From contig JAUXQH010000059.1 in assembly GCA_030685065.1 (NCBI GenBank), positions 62,001 to 126,000 on the forward strand: DNA of 64,000 nucleotides, read 5' to 3'. The stretch's first letter is position 1, and every line of letters starts with the position of its first letter. This DNA comes from Pseudomonadota bacterium. GTDB lineage: Bacteria > Myxococcota_A > UBA796 > SXON01. Position numbers and translations under genes: made by a program. This document shows positions 19,274 to 28,405 of the stretch, one piece after another. The notes under the pieces are model-generated. The model was not told where the DNA came from and did no database searches. It saw only the letters and a program-made list of their open reading frames with translations.

Positions 19274-20173
19274 ATGATGCGCGCCTACGTCCGTCTCCGC
19301 CCGCCGAACGGCCACGCCGTCGAGCTCGGCCACGGCGACCTCATCGGCCGGCTCTGGTCGGCCGCGCTCTCCATCTCGGACGCGCGGGTCTCCGAGGCAC
19401 ACGCGATGGTGAGCCTTCGCGGCCAGGAATTGTTGTTGCTTCCGCTGCGGGGGCGGTTCGCCGTCGACGGGCAGCGGCAGGCGTCGCTGGTCCTCGCCGC
19501 GGGCCAGAGCATCACGCTGGCCGACGGCCTGGACCTCGTGGTCGAAGAGGTCTCGTTGCCCGCGTCGGTCTTCGCGGTCGAGGGTGACGGGCTCCCCCGC
19601 GTCGTCGTGAGCGGGGTGTGCAGCCTGTTGACCCGCCCGCGGCCCGAGCTCGTTCCTCGCCTCGTCCCCGACGCGCCAGCCCACCTGTGGGGCGACGGCG
19701 AGGGTTGGTGCCTCACGATGAATGGGATCACCCGCGCGCTCGAGGTCGGGGACACCTGGGAGCTCGACGGGCGTCGCTTTCGGGCGGTGGGCCTCTCCCT
19801 GGACAGCGCTGGCCGCACGGTGACCCGGCTCGACGGGGGGGTGGCCCGCCCGCTGCGCATCGTGGCGCAATTCGACACGGTGCACATTCACAGCGACGGT
19901 GGCGGTGCGCTCGCCCTCTCCGGGCTGGCCGCGCGGCTGGTGAGCGAGATCGTCGCCTTCGACGGGCCCGTGTCCTGGGAGGTGCTCGCGAAGGAGCTCT
20001 GGCCCGACGAGGACGATGTCCACCTGCTCCGCCACAAGCTCGACGTGACCCTCTCCCGGCTCAGGTCGCGGCTGCGGGAGGCGCAGGTCCGCCCCGATCT
20101 GGTCCGCTCCGACGGCTTCGGAAAGGTCGAGCTGTTCCTGCTCGACGGCGATCGGGTCGAGGATCGCACGTGA
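19274..20173 (+). CDS. FHA-like domain protein with C-terminal winged-helix DNA-binding domain
   Basis: 299 aa; two ATGs (19274 and 19277) are possible starts. Residues about 5-92 look like an FHA domain: GR at 25-26, then Ser40 and His43 in ARVSEAHAMV, the usual phosphothreonine pocket. The distal Asn of a canonical FHA (in the NGT block) is not evident. A middle beta-rich part (about 135-200) is unassigned. Residues about 210-290 match an OmpR/SARP-type winged helix: VSWEVLAKELWPDED, HKLDVTLSRLRSRLRE, then the DGFGKVELFL wing. The order is reversed compared with mycobacterial EmbR (winged helix first, FHA last). The GTGA overlap with a Ser/Thr kinase gene suggests that the kinase controls this transcription factor; this is inference. 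Confidence 0.7.
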   Translation: MMRAYVRLRPPNGHAVELGHGDLIGRLWSAALSISDARVSEAHAMVSLRGQELLLLPLRGRFAVDGQRQASLVLAAGQSITLADGLDLVVEEVSLPASVFAVEGDGLPRVVVSGVCSLLTRPRPELVPRLVPDAPAHLWGDGEGWCLTMNGITRALEVGDTWELDGRRFRAVGLSLDSAGRTVTRLDGGVARPLRIVAQFDTVHIHSDGGGALALSGLAARLVSEIVAFDGPVSWEVLAKELWPDEDDVHLLRHKLDVTLSRLRSRLREAQVRPDLVRSDGFGKVELFLLDGDRVEDRT

Positions 20174-23055
20174 ACGACCCCCTCGGGGCAGACCAGGACA
20201 GCTCGCCCGCGCCGAGCGATCCCGGAGATGGCCCCGGGCAAACCGGGCGAGCGGCGGTCGAGCCGGACGCCCCGCGCTACGAGCGGCAGGGCCTGATCGG
20301 TCGCGGCGGGATGGGCCGGGTGTACGCCGCCCGCGACGCCCGGCTGCGCCGCCAGGTGGCGCTCAAGGTGGCCGCGACGCCCGAGCTCGCCGATCGCCTC
20401 GCGCGCGAGGCCTGGATCACCGCGCAGCTCGAGCACCCCGGCATCGTCGCGGTGTACGACGCGGGCGAGACGGAGGGGCAGGCGTGGTACACGATGCGCC
20501 TCATCCGCGGCCGGACCCTCCGGGAGCGCCTCGCGGCCTGCCCCGACCTCGGCGCGCGCATCGAGCTCCTGCCCCACCTCCACGCGGCCTGCCAGGCGGT
20601 CGCGTACGCGCACTCCATGGGCATCGTCCACCGCGATCTGAAGCCGTCGAACATCATGGTGGGCGAGTTCGGCGAGACCCAGGTGGCCGACTGGGGCCTG
20701 GCCACCCCGCTCGACGAGGCGCTGCCGGACTGGAAGCGGATCGTCAGCCCGGCGGGCGACGTGTCCGGGACGCCCCGGTACATGAGCCCCGAGCAGGCCC
20801 GCGGGGCGCCCGCGAGCCGCGCCTCGGACGTGTTCGGTCTGGGCGCGGCGCTCTACGAGCTCCTGGCGGGGCACGCGCCCCCAGGCGAGCCGGGCGTGCC
20901 GCCCGACGCGGACGCCCTCCCCGGGCAGGTGCCGAGGGAGCTGGTGGCGATCGCGCGCCGCTGTCTCCGGGCCGATCCGGCGGCGCGGTACCCCACGGCG
21001 GGGGAGCTCGCCGCCGACCTCGGCCGTTGGCTCTCCGGGCAGCGCGTCCACGCGCACGAATATCGACCGACCGAGCTCCTCGCCCGGCTGGTGCGCGCCT
21101 GGCGGATCCCGCTCACGGTGGGCGGCATCGCGCTGCTCGCGCTGGCCGCCGTCGTCGTCGTCGCGGTGGAGCGCACGGCGCGCGAACGCGCCGCCGCCGA
21201 GGGGAACCTCGCGGTCGCGCTCACCCGACAGGCGCTCGCGGCCCTCCTGGAGGAGCGGCTCCCCGAGGCGCACGTGCTGGCCGCGCATGCCCTGCGGTTC
21301 GGCCCCTCGCCCGAGGCGCGGGGGATCCTGGCGGCGACCCGGCGCAACACCGCCGAGCTGGTCTGGCGCGTGCCGCTCCCCCCCGGCTGTCGGCACGGGG
21401 GCGTGCTCGCGCCGGACGCGGAGACCCTCGCCTGCCGCGCGGACGGAAAGCTGGAGATCTGGGGCATCGACCCCCTCGTGCGCCGCGCCGTGCTCGACCT
21501 GTCCGTGGTGGAGGATCCGGTCTGGGTGGGCGAGCGGCTGCTCGTCGCGACGCCGGACGCGCTGCTCTGGATCGAGGAGGGGGTGGTCGTGGGGACGACG
21601 CCGGGCGCCGGATGGTGGCCGTTGGCCTCGGGTGAGGTGGCCTTCGCGACCCGCGGGCCCGCCGGCCGCCGGCTCCTGCCCGACGGCGAGGGCGTGGACT
21701 TCGAGATGTGCTGGGCCAACCGCTCCACGACGCGCGTGGTCGCCGGGGAGCTCGTGGTCGGCTGCGACGACGGGTTCCTGCGCAGCTACGGTCCCGACGG
21801 GGCGCTGCGGCTGGAGCTACCGCTGGGCGAGCGCCCCGCGTGGTCCGCCGTCCGTGAAGCGGCGGGGGGGCTCCTCGTCGGGCGGCTCGACGGCGATGTC
21901 CAGGCGCTCGCGCTCCCCGAGGGCCGCTGGACGCCGCCGTTGCGGGGACTGTCCCGGAGCGTGCTCGCCCTCCAGCCCATCCCCGGCACCCCGGGGGTCC
22001 TCGTCCTCGGCGAGCGGGGAGGCCCGAGGATCTGGAACACCGAAGCCGCAGGCTGGGCGGGCTCGTTGCCGGCGGGGGCCAGTCGCATGTTCCCGGGCAC
22101 ACGGGCGGGGGAGGTGCTGCTCCTCGGCGACACGCTGCAGCTCTGGCGCGTCTCCGCGACGCCCCGGCCCACCGTGCTGTCCTACGGCACGGGAGCCTCC
22201 CAGGTCACCCCGTCTCCCGATGGCGAGTCCCTGGCGGTGGCGCTGGGCGCCGGTGAAATCGTGGAGCGTCGGCTCGCGGACGGGCACGAGCTGCGGCGAT
22301 GGACCTGGGGCGACGGCGTCGCCAAGTGTGTGGCCTACGCGGAGGACGGGCTCCTCGTCGCAGCGGCGATGGGGGCGCCGGGACAGGTGCTCGGTCCGTC
22401 GGAGGAGATCCGGCCGCTCGAGTTGGGGGCCGTCCTCCGACGCGCCGGCCGCCTCGCCGATGGAACGGTGTGGGCGTTCGCCTACACCGACGCCGCGTTC
22501 CTCGTCGCGCCCCGGACCCGCCGCGTCACCACACAGGCAACCGGCCCGGGGCTGTTCGACGGATCGAGCAGCCCCGACGGGGGCACGGCCGCGCTCCTCG
22601 ACACGCGCGGGGGGGTGTGGCTGTTGGAGGGAACGACATGGCGCGAGGCGCGTCGCATGGCGGACGCCGTGGCGGTGGACGTGGGCGAGGGCGGCGCCCC
22701 CCTGGTGGTCGCGCGGCGTCGGGAGGTCTGCATCGAGGAGCGCTGCTACGCCGTCGATGACGACATCATCGATGTCGCGTTCTCCGGCGACCGGGTGGCG
22801 GTCGCGACCCTGAGGGGGGACGTCTCGTTGCTCGACGCGGGGACGGGCGAGCGGCTGGCCCTCCTCCGCGGCCACGCCGCGCGGGTGAGCTCGGTGGAGT
22901 TCGGGCCGGGGGGAGAGTGGCTGGTGAGCGGGAGCTGGGATGGGACCGCCCGCCTGTGGGACCTCGGCGGGCTCGACGAGCCCGCCGAGGCGCTGATCAC
23001 CCGCAGCGAACGTGCGTGGGGTCTCGGGCTCGACGAGGCGATGCGGAGCCGGTAG
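20170..23055 (+). CDS. Membrane Ser/Thr protein kinase with C-terminal WD40-like beta-propeller
   Basis: 961 aa from GTG 20170, overlapping the FHA gene stop. Kinase domain about residues 37-290: glycine loop GRGGMGRV (44-51), Lys66 in VALK, catalytic HRDLKPSN (154-161), metal-binding DWG (174-176, a known DFG variant), and SPEQARG. A transmembrane segment lies at about 313-333. A helical linker follows, then a long beta-propeller (about 400-950) ending in a clear WD40 blade, VSGSWDGTARLWDL. Known pattern: PknB-type Hanks kinases with an extracytoplasmic sensor. Here the propeller is predicted to face the periplasm and would sense a ligand or protein. The partner FHA/winged-helix protein is the likely phosphorylation target. 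Confidence 0.88.
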   Translation: MNDPLGADQDSSPAPSDPGDGPGQTGRAAVEPDAPRYERQGLIGRGGMGRVYAARDARLRRQVALKVAATPELADRLAREAWITAQLEHPGIVAVYDAGETEGQAWYTMRLIRGRTLRERLAACPDLGARIELLPHLHAACQAVAYAHSMGIVHRDLKPSNIMVGEFGETQVADWGLATPLDEALPDWKRIVSPAGDVSGTPRYMSPEQARGAPASRASDVFGLGAALYELLAGHAPPGEPGVPPDADALPGQVPRELVAIARRCLRADPAARYPTAGELAADLGRWLSGQRVHAHEYRPTELLARLVRAWRIPLTVGGIALLALAAVVVVAVERTARERAAAEGNLAVALTRQALAALLEERLPEAHVLAAHALRFGPSPEARGILAATRRNTAELVWRVPLPPGCRHGGVLAPDAETLACRADGKLEIWGIDPLVRRAVLDLSVVEDPVWVGERLLVATPDALLWIEEGVVVGTTPGAGWWPLASGEVAFATRGPAGRRLLPDGEGVDFEMCWANRSTTRVVAGELVVGCDDGFLRSYGPDGALRLELPLGERPAWSAVREAAGGLLVGRLDGDVQALALPEGRWTPPLRGLSRSVLALQPIPGTPGVLVLGERGGPRIWNTEAAGWAGSLPAGASRMFPGTRAGEVLLLGDTLQLWRVSATPRPTVLSYGTGASQVTPSPDGESLAVALGAGEIVERRLADGHELRRWTWGDGVAKCVAYAEDGLLVAAAMGAPGQVLGPSEEIRPLELGAVLRRAGRLADGTVWAFAYTDAAFLVAPRTRRVTTQATGPGLFDGSSSPDGGTAALLDTRGGVWLLEGTTWREARRMADAVAVDVGEGGAPLVVARRREVCIEERCYAVDDDIIDVAFSGDRVAVATLRGDVSLLDAGTGERLALLRGHAARVSSVEFGPGGEWLVSGSWDGTARLWDLGGLDEPAEALITRSERAWGLGLDEAMRSR

Positions 23056-23069
23056 CGACCGCGCCTCGC

Positions 23070-24470
23070 TCACATCTCGGTGGAGGCCTCCGCCTCCGCG
23101 TTGGTCGCCGCCCCCTCGGACCGCCGCCCCACGCCCAGCACGAGCCGCCCGAGCGCGTAGCCGGCGACGCCCGCGACACCCGAAGCCGCGAGGATCGCGA
23201 GCTTCGCCGTCTCGAGGGCGGGCCCGGGGGGGAAGGCCAGCTGCGCGACGAACAACGCCATCGTGAAGCCGATCCCGGCGACGCCTCCGACCACGGTCAC
23301 GTCGGCCCAGCGCACCCCGCGCGGGAGGGTTGCGGCCCCGAGCGCGGTGGCGGCGCGCGCCGCGCCGTACACGCCGACCGCCTTGCCGATCACCAGCCCC
23401 GCCACGATCCCCACGAACACGCGCCACCCGTCGCCCGCGAGGCTCAGGCTCCCGAGCGAGACGCCCGCGTTCGCGAAGGCGAACAGCGGCATGACGAACC
23501 ACGCCACCCAGCCGTGGAGCGCGTGCTCGAGGCGCTCGACGGGCGAGACGGCCTCGCGGGTGGCGCGCGCCACCGCGTCGAGGTGCTCGTGGATGTGGGT
23601 GATGCCCGCGCCGGCCGCGTCGCGTACGCCGCGCGCGGCGGCCTCGGCGGTGTCGGCGAAGCGATCCGCGCCGAGCCAGGCGCGCACTGGCGTGAGGAGG
23701 CCGACGAGGACCCCGGCGATGGTCGGGTGTACCCCGGAGGCGTAGGTCGCCCCCCAGGCGACCAGGGCCAGCGGGACGTAGGCGGCGATCGTCCGCACGC
23801 CGAAGAGCTGCAACACCAGGATCCCGGCGAGCCCGGCTCCGGCCGCACCGAGCGCGAGGAGGTCGACGCCGCCCGAGTAGAAGATCGCGATGACGAGGAT
23901 GGCGCCGAGGTCGTCGATGACCGCGAGCGCGAGGAGGAGGACGCGCAGCGCGGGGGGAACCCGATCGCCGAGGAGCGCCAGGACGCCTACGGCAAAGGCG
24001 ATGTCCGTCGCCATCGGCACGCCCCAGCCGACCGACGTGGCGCGCCCCGCGTTCAGGGCCGCGTAGATCGCGGCGGGGACGAGCATCCCGCCCACCGCCG
24101 CCGCGAGCGGGAGCGCCGCCCGGCGCAGGTCGGAGAGCTCGCCGGCGTGCATCTCCCGGCGGATCTCGAGCCCGACGACGAAGAAGAACACCGTCATCAA
24201 GCCGTCGTTGACCCACCAGCGGAGGTCCCGCTCGAAGCTGACCGGGCCGAGGGTCAGCCCGAGCGGGGTGTTCCACAGGGCCTCGTAGAGGGCGGCCGCG
24301 GGCGTGTTCGCCCACACGAGGGCCGCTGCCGCCGCGACGAGGAGGACGATGCCGCTCGCGGCTTCTACCGCGAGGAAGCGATCCACCGGCGCCGACAGCG
24401 CTCTTGCGAGACGACGGGCCGGAAACCAGGAGCGAGGCGGGGCAGGGAGATGGTCATGGGGAGGACGCAC
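23070..24470 (-). CDS. nhaA: Na+/H+ antiporter NhaA
   Basis: 466 aa, eleven or twelve hydrophobic segments. Signature blocks include WWVNDGLMTVFFFVVGLEIRRE, PMATDIAFAVGVLALLG and AVIDDLGAI. Asp186-Asp187 correspond to the essential Asp163-Asp164 pair of the E. coli protein and Asp156 to its Asp133. Longer than E. coli NhaA (388 aa) because of an extra loop (about residues 265-315) and a charged tail. Known role: exchanges Na+ or Li+ for protons to keep pH and sodium balance. The start is GTG 24470 with no clear ribosome site, so a shorter start is possible. Single gene, convergent with the kinase gene. Confidence 0.95.
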   Translation of the reverse strand: MRPPHDHLPAPPRSWFPARRLARALSAPVDRFLAVEAASGIVLLVAAAAALVWANTPAAALYEALWNTPLGLTLGPVSFERDLRWWVNDGLMTVFFFVVGLEIRREMHAGELSDLRRAALPLAAAVGGMLVPAAIYAALNAGRATSVGWGVPMATDIAFAVGVLALLGDRVPPALRVLLLALAVIDDLGAILVIAIFYSGGVDLLALGAAGAGLAGILVLQLFGVRTIAAYVPLALVAWGATYASGVHPTIAGVLVGLLTPVRAWLGADRFADTAEAAARGVRDAAGAGITHIHEHLDAVARATREAVSPVERLEHALHGWVAWFVMPLFAFANAGVSLGSLSLAGDGWRVFVGIVAGLVIGKAVGVYGAARAATALGAATLPRGVRWADVTVVGGVAGIGFTMALFVAQLAFPPGPALETAKLAILAASGVAGVAGYALGRLVLGVGRRSEGAATNAEAEASTEM

Positions 24471-24613
24471 GTCGGGCTCGCGTGAGCTGGCGGCCCGACC
24501 AGCTACGAACCTGCGGCGATGATCACCGCACCCGGGGCTCCATTAACCCGGGCCTGGAGCGCGGCGCTACCCGCCCGGACAGCGGCCCTCGTCCGGGACG
24601 AGGCGCGCGCGTG

Positions 24614-27229
24614 TCACCAGCTCGTCCCCGCGGGCCCGCCCCGCGCGCCCATGTCGTTGCGGGTGCCGTCCGCGTCGTTGTAGGCAGAGGAGGGATCGCC
24701 CGCGTCGATCGAGAAGGAGGTGGCGCGCAGCACGAACGTGTCGTTGTACGGGTTGTTCTCGCACGCGACGGACGCGAAGTTGCTGTTCGTGGAGATCGCG
24801 CCGGTGCCGGCCGAGAGCGAGCCGCTGTAGGTGTCGCCCGAGCTGTTGTACGTGTTGTTGTACAGCTGGGAGCCGCCGCCCCCGGCGCCGTACACGAGCG
24901 CGACGGAGGTGCTCGCCTCGACGATGGAGTTCATCAGGTTGAACGTGGTCGAGGCGCCAATGTAGGCCTGCGAGCCGCGCGCGGTGCCGGAGACCGACGA
25001 CGTGTTTCCGAAGAACGCGGCGTTGGTGAACGACGCGGTGCCCGAGGACTCGGTGTACACGCCGCCGCCGTCCGTCTCCGCGTCGTTGCAGTAGATCGCC
25101 GCGTTCGTGAAGGACGCCCACGCGCCGGAGAGGTTGATACCCCCGCCGTCCACCGCGTCGTTCTCGCCGATGTAGCCCTCGTCGAAGCTGAAGTTGGAGT
25201 CGGCCTCGGCGAAGATGCCGCCGCCCTGGTCGGCGAAGTTGCCCGAGATCCAGGAGTTCTCGAAGTGGCTGCTCGAGTTCCGCAGGCAGACGCCGCCGCC
25301 GAAGCTGTACATCCACACCTGGGTGTAGGTGCCCGTCGCGACCTGCTCGAACCCGGGCAGCGTGTTGTCGCGCACGTCCACGTCGTAGAAGGTGGGGTCG
25401 TCGCCGTTCACGTAGATGCCGCCGCCGCAGTACTCGTAGGTCGTGACCGCACAGGTCGTCTGGCCGCTGTGCGACGCCGAGGAGTCCGCGCAGGTGGTGC
25501 TCGCGGTGGACGCGGTGTAGGCGCCCGTGCCGCCCGTGATGGTGAACCCGTGGATCGTCGGCGCCGCGTTGCTCCCGGAGTCGACGGTGAGCGCCGCGCC
25601 GCACGCGGTGGGGTTGGCGGTGTTGCAGGTCGCCAGGCTGGGATCGATCGTGGTGATGTCGTAGCCTTCGACGCCCCACACATCGATGCTCTTGCCCCCG
25701 AGATCGATGGCCTCGCGGTAGGTGCCGCGAAAGGCGACGACGCACTGGTTCGCGGAGTCGATGGCGTCCTGAAGGCTGTCGTACGGGCTCGAGAGGCTGC
25801 CCGAACCCGATGCGGAGCCGCTGACCGGGTCGCACACGACGGGCTCGGTGCGATCGCCGTCGTTGCAGTCCCAGGCGTTGTCGACATAGCCGGCGGGCAC
25901 GGTGCACTCGACCTCGGTGACCGAGGGGTCGCCGAAGCCGTCCTCATCCACGTCCACGTACCAGGTCTCGCCGTCGACGGGCCCGTTGTCGACGATGCCG
26001 TCGCAGTCGTTGTCGATGCTGTCGCAGATCTCGTCCGCGCCGGGGTGGGTGATCGCGGAGGAGTCGAGGCAGTCCGTGTCGTCCGCCACGTAGCCGCCCG
26101 GCGCGGTGCACCGCACGTCGCTGCGCGAGGCGTTGCCGTAGGCGTCGCCGTCGGCGTCGAGGTACCAGGTGGCCGCGTCCGCGGCGTCGTCCTCGTCGAT
26201 CGTGCCGTCGCAGTCGTCGTCGTAGGAGTTGCAGTACTCGGTGGCGCCCGGGTTGGTGAGGGCGCGCGTGTCGTCGCAGTCGTTCGAGGAGGCCACGTAG
26301 CCGGCGGGCGCGGTGCAGAGCCGGGTGGACGTCGAGGCGTCGCCGTAGGTGTCCGCGTCCGTGTCGGCGTACCAGGTGCTCATGTCGGAGGCGTCTTCGT
26401 CGACCGAGCCGTCGCAATCATCGTCGATCGTGTTGCAGACCTCGATGGCGTCGGGGTTGACCGCGATCGCGTCGTCGTCACAGTCTTCGGAGTTGTTCGT
26501 GTACCCGGTGGGGACCGCGCAGGCCTCCTGGGTCAGCGCGGAGTTGCCGAAGCGATCCCCGTCGAAGTCGGCGTAGTACGTGGTGGTCACGCCCTCGTCG
26601 ACCGAGCCGTCGCAGTTGTTGTCGATCTCGTCGCACACCTCGGCGTTGCCCGGGTAGGCGTTGCTCGTGGTGTCGTCGCAGTCCGTGGAGTCGGGGACGG
26701 AGCCCAGGGGCCGGTCACAGGAGAGGGTGGGCGCTTCGAGGTCGCCGTAGGTGTCGCCGTCGGCATCGGCGTACCAGGTCTGGTTCACGCCCTCATCGAC
26801 CGTGCCGTCACAGTTGTTGTCGAGCCCGTCGCACACCTCGGTGCCGCCGGGGAACGCGGTGCGCTCGCTGTCGTCGCAGTCGTTTCCGTTCTGGACGTAG
26901 CCGGAGGGCGCGTCGCACGAGATGGCCGCGACGGCGGGGTCGCCGAAGCCGTCCCCGTCGAAGTCCTGGTAGTAGGTGGCCTCGACGTCCTCGTCGACCT
27001 CGCTGTCGCAGTCGTCGTCGATGCCGTTGCACAGCTCGGTCGCGGAGGGGCTCACGTCGCGGTTGCTGTCGTCGCAGTCACCCTCGGAGACGAGGAAGCC
27101 GTCCCCGTCCTCGTCGACCGGCACGGAGGCGCTGTCGTCGACGGGCTTGACCGTGCCATCGGGCGAGGTGCCACCGTCGCAGCCGGCGAGCAGGAGGACG
27201 AGGGAGACGGGGAGCAGGAACTTGGCCAT
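24614..27229 (-). CDS. MopE-like 'putative metal-binding' repeat lipoprotein with C-terminal beta-helix
   Basis: 871 aa from ATG 27229, 6 bases after an AAGGA site; the longer track start lacks support. Signal peptide with lipobox LLAGC (Cys17). Residues 39-470 hold six full repeats and one short one, period 66-69 residues. Each has DCDD, a P/E/C-N/D-G-I/L-D-N/D-D/N-CDG core, then an acidic DADGD loop and a Cys. This is the MopE-type Asp/Cys pattern, which may bind calcium or other metals. Residues about 480-871 are Gly/Asn/Ser-rich with short strand periodicity, as in right-handed parallel beta-helix domains. Probably surface-exposed; ligand and role unknown. Such proteins are abundant in Myxococcota-like genomes. 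Confidence 0.82.
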   Translation of the reverse strand: MAKFLLPVSLVLLLAGCDGGTSPDGTVKPVDDSASVPVDEDGDGFLVSEGDCDDSNRDVSPSATELCNGIDDDCDSEVDEDVEATYYQDFDGDGFGDPAVAAISCDAPSGYVQNGNDCDDSERTAFPGGTEVCDGLDNNCDGTVDEGVNQTWYADADGDTYGDLEAPTLSCDRPLGSVPDSTDCDDTTSNAYPGNAEVCDEIDNNCDGSVDEGVTTTYYADFDGDRFGNSALTQEACAVPTGYTNNSEDCDDDAIAVNPDAIEVCNTIDDDCDGSVDEDASDMSTWYADTDADTYGDASTSTRLCTAPAGYVASSNDCDDTRALTNPGATEYCNSYDDDCDGTIDEDDAADAATWYLDADGDAYGNASRSDVRCTAPGGYVADDTDCLDSSAITHPGADEICDSIDNDCDGIVDNGPVDGETWYVDVDEDGFGDPSVTEVECTVPAGYVDNAWDCNDGDRTEPVVCDPVSGSASGSGSLSSPYDSLQDAIDSANQCVVAFRGTYREAIDLGGKSIDVWGVEGYDITTIDPSLATCNTANPTACGAALTVDSGSNAAPTIHGFTITGGTGAYTASTASTTCADSSASHSGQTTCAVTTYEYCGGGIYVNGDDPTFYDVDVRDNTLPGFEQVATGTYTQVWMYSFGGGVCLRNSSSHFENSWISGNFADQGGGIFAEADSNFSFDEGYIGENDAVDGGGINLSGAWASFTNAAIYCNDAETDGGGVYTESSGTASFTNAAFFGNTSSVSGTARGSQAYIGASTTFNLMNSIVEASTSVALVYGAGGGGSQLYNNTYNSSGDTYSGSLSAGTGAISTNSNFASVACENNPYNDTFVLRATSFSIDAGDPSSAYNDADGTRNDMGARGGPAGTSW
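25820..27115 (-). repeat. Six and a half ~198-bp coding repeats of the MopE-like protein
   Basis: Units begin at residues 51, 117, 183, 249, 317, 386 and 454 (distances 66, 66, 66, 68, 69, 68 codons). They are diverged at the DNA level but keep the DCDD, CDG and DGD codons, giving a visible periodic pattern (GTCGTCGCAGTC on the plus strand). The last unit is truncated before the beta-helix part. Confidence 0.85.
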
Positions 27230-27391
27230 GCAGGTCCTTCGCGGCCGAAGGGCCGGGCGAATGGTGGCACGAAGGCGGCGCGAGACGAGGGGCCCGTCAC
27301 GGAGAGGGGGCCCATCAGGGCGCATTGAACCACAGGGTTGTGCGTCCCGCAAACGGTTTTGTAGTGCTGCTCGCAGACGCGGGCCCGATGT
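27230..27391. other. Intergenic region upstream of the MopE-like gene
   Basis: 162 bases. On the minus strand TTGCGG, 17 bases, then TTCAAT could be a weak promoter for the lipoprotein gene, but matches are poor. No terminator with a T-run is visible for the upstream ppx gene. Confidence 0.3.
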
Positions 27392-28285
27392 TCAGCGCTG
27401 GATGGCGCCGAAGCGGAGACCACGATCGGACACCCGCCAGGCTTGCCTGCGGGTCCGCTCCAGGACGGCGAGGAGGATCACGGCCCCCGCGAGGACCGTG
27501 TCCGCACGCTCCGGAGAAACCGTGACGAGGCGGCGCCTCTCGTCGGGCGTCGCGGCGAGGAGGCGGTCGATCCAGCGGCGCAGGGCGGCGGCCGTGAGCG
27601 TCGATCCGTGCACGACCGTCGCGTCGTAGCGCTCGAGGCCGAGGTCCGCCGCGGCCAGCGTGGTGGCGGTGCCGGCGACCGCCACGGCGGCCTTGGGGAT
27701 GAGGTCGAACTGGAGCGTCGCGACCGCGGCGTCCACGTGCGCCCGGAGCCGGGCCAGCGCGGCGGCCGCCACGACGCCGGTGCCGAGGTACTGCTCGGTG
27801 AGCCGCACCGTGCCGATCTCGAGCGACACCCGGCTGCGGATGTGCGGACCCTCGCCGACGATGACCTCGGTCGAGCCGCCGCCCGGATCGCACAGCAGCG
27901 CGGGCCCCGGCCCGAGCCCGAGCCCCGCCACCCCGCCGAGCCACGTCAGCCGCGCCTCTTCCTCGCCGCTGACGACCTCGGCGCGCAGCCCGGTCTTCGC
28001 ACGCACGCTCGCGTAGAAGGTGGTGGCGTTGAGCGCGCGACGCGACGCGGACGTGGCGATCGTCCGCACGCCCTCTGGCGCGACTCCGAGGGCGCGCGCC
28101 TTGGCCGCGTAGTCGCCGAGGACGGCGATCGCCGCCTCCATGCGATCGGTCCGGAACACCCCGACCTCGCCGAGGCCACGCCCCAGGCCGACCACGTTCG
28201 CCTCGTCGTGAAGCACGTTCCCCGCGTCGTCCGTGACGAGCAGGAGCAGGGAATTGGACCCGATGTCGATGGCGGCGCGGGGCAT
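27392..28285 (-). CDS. Ppx/GppA-family phosphatase (exopolyphosphatase / pppGpp phosphohydrolase)
   Basis: 297 aa from ATG 28285, preceded by GGAGG; the track's longer start adds a Pro-rich stretch without a ribosome site. It is an actin-like ATPase-fold enzyme: phosphate-1 loop AIDIGSNSLLLLV, the TSASRRALN segment, E-E-E in VVSGEEEARL, phosphate-2 loop CDPGGGSTEVIV, and AGTATTLAAADL. About 300 residues matches the short single-module Ppx/GppA group, which lacks the HD-like C-terminal domain of E. coli Ppx. Known role: hydrolysis of polyphosphate and/or pppGpp; which one cannot be decided here. Same strand as tolB, with a 120-base gap holding a strong hairpin. Confidence 0.88.
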   Translation of the reverse strand: MPRAAIDIGSNSLLLLVTDDAGNVLHDEANVVGLGRGLGEVGVFRTDRMEAAIAVLGDYAAKARALGVAPEGVRTIATSASRRALNATTFYASVRAKTGLRAEVVSGEEEARLTWLGGVAGLGLGPGPALLCDPGGGSTEVIVGEGPHIRSRVSLEIGTVRLTEQYLGTGVVAAAALARLRAHVDAAVATLQFDLIPKAAVAVAGTATTLAAADLGLERYDATVVHGSTLTAAALRRWIDRLLAATPDERRRLVTVSPERADTVLAGAVILLAVLERTRRQAWRVSDRGLRFGAIQR

Positions 28286-28348
28286 GGAGCCCTCCGGGGA
28301 GCGGGCGATGGCAGGGGGCGGCGGAGGGCTCGGGGGGGGGGCGTTGCG

Positions 28349-28364
28349 GGGGGGCTTGCCCCCC
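28349..28364. terminator. Hairpin between tolB and ppx (possible terminator or mRNA stem)
   Basis: GGGGGG-CTTG-CCCCCC forms a six-pair G/C stem with a CUUG-type tetraloop in the 120-base gap downstream of tolB. There is no T-run, so intrinsic termination is uncertain. It could instead partly separate tol and ppx expression. Confidence 0.35.
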
Positions 28365-28405
28365 TGCCCCAAGAAGCCCCGCTGCCGAGAGAGGCGGAGA
28401 GGCCG

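Noticed and set aside
20689-20700. DWG instead of DFG in the kinase as a sign of inactivity
   Set aside because: DWG is a frequent variant in bacterial Hanks-type kinases, and the Lys, HRD and Asn residues are present.
25820-27115. Regularly spaced repeats that could suggest a CRISPR array
   Set aside because: The unit is about 198 bp, diverged, fully coding and in frame; there are no 25-40 bp perfect repeats with unique spacers and no cas genes.
24404-27328. 974-aa plus-strand Val/Gly-rich ORF with apparent repeats
   Set aside because: It mirrors the repeats of the MopE-like gene on the other strand, which has a lipobox, a ribosome site and a known family.
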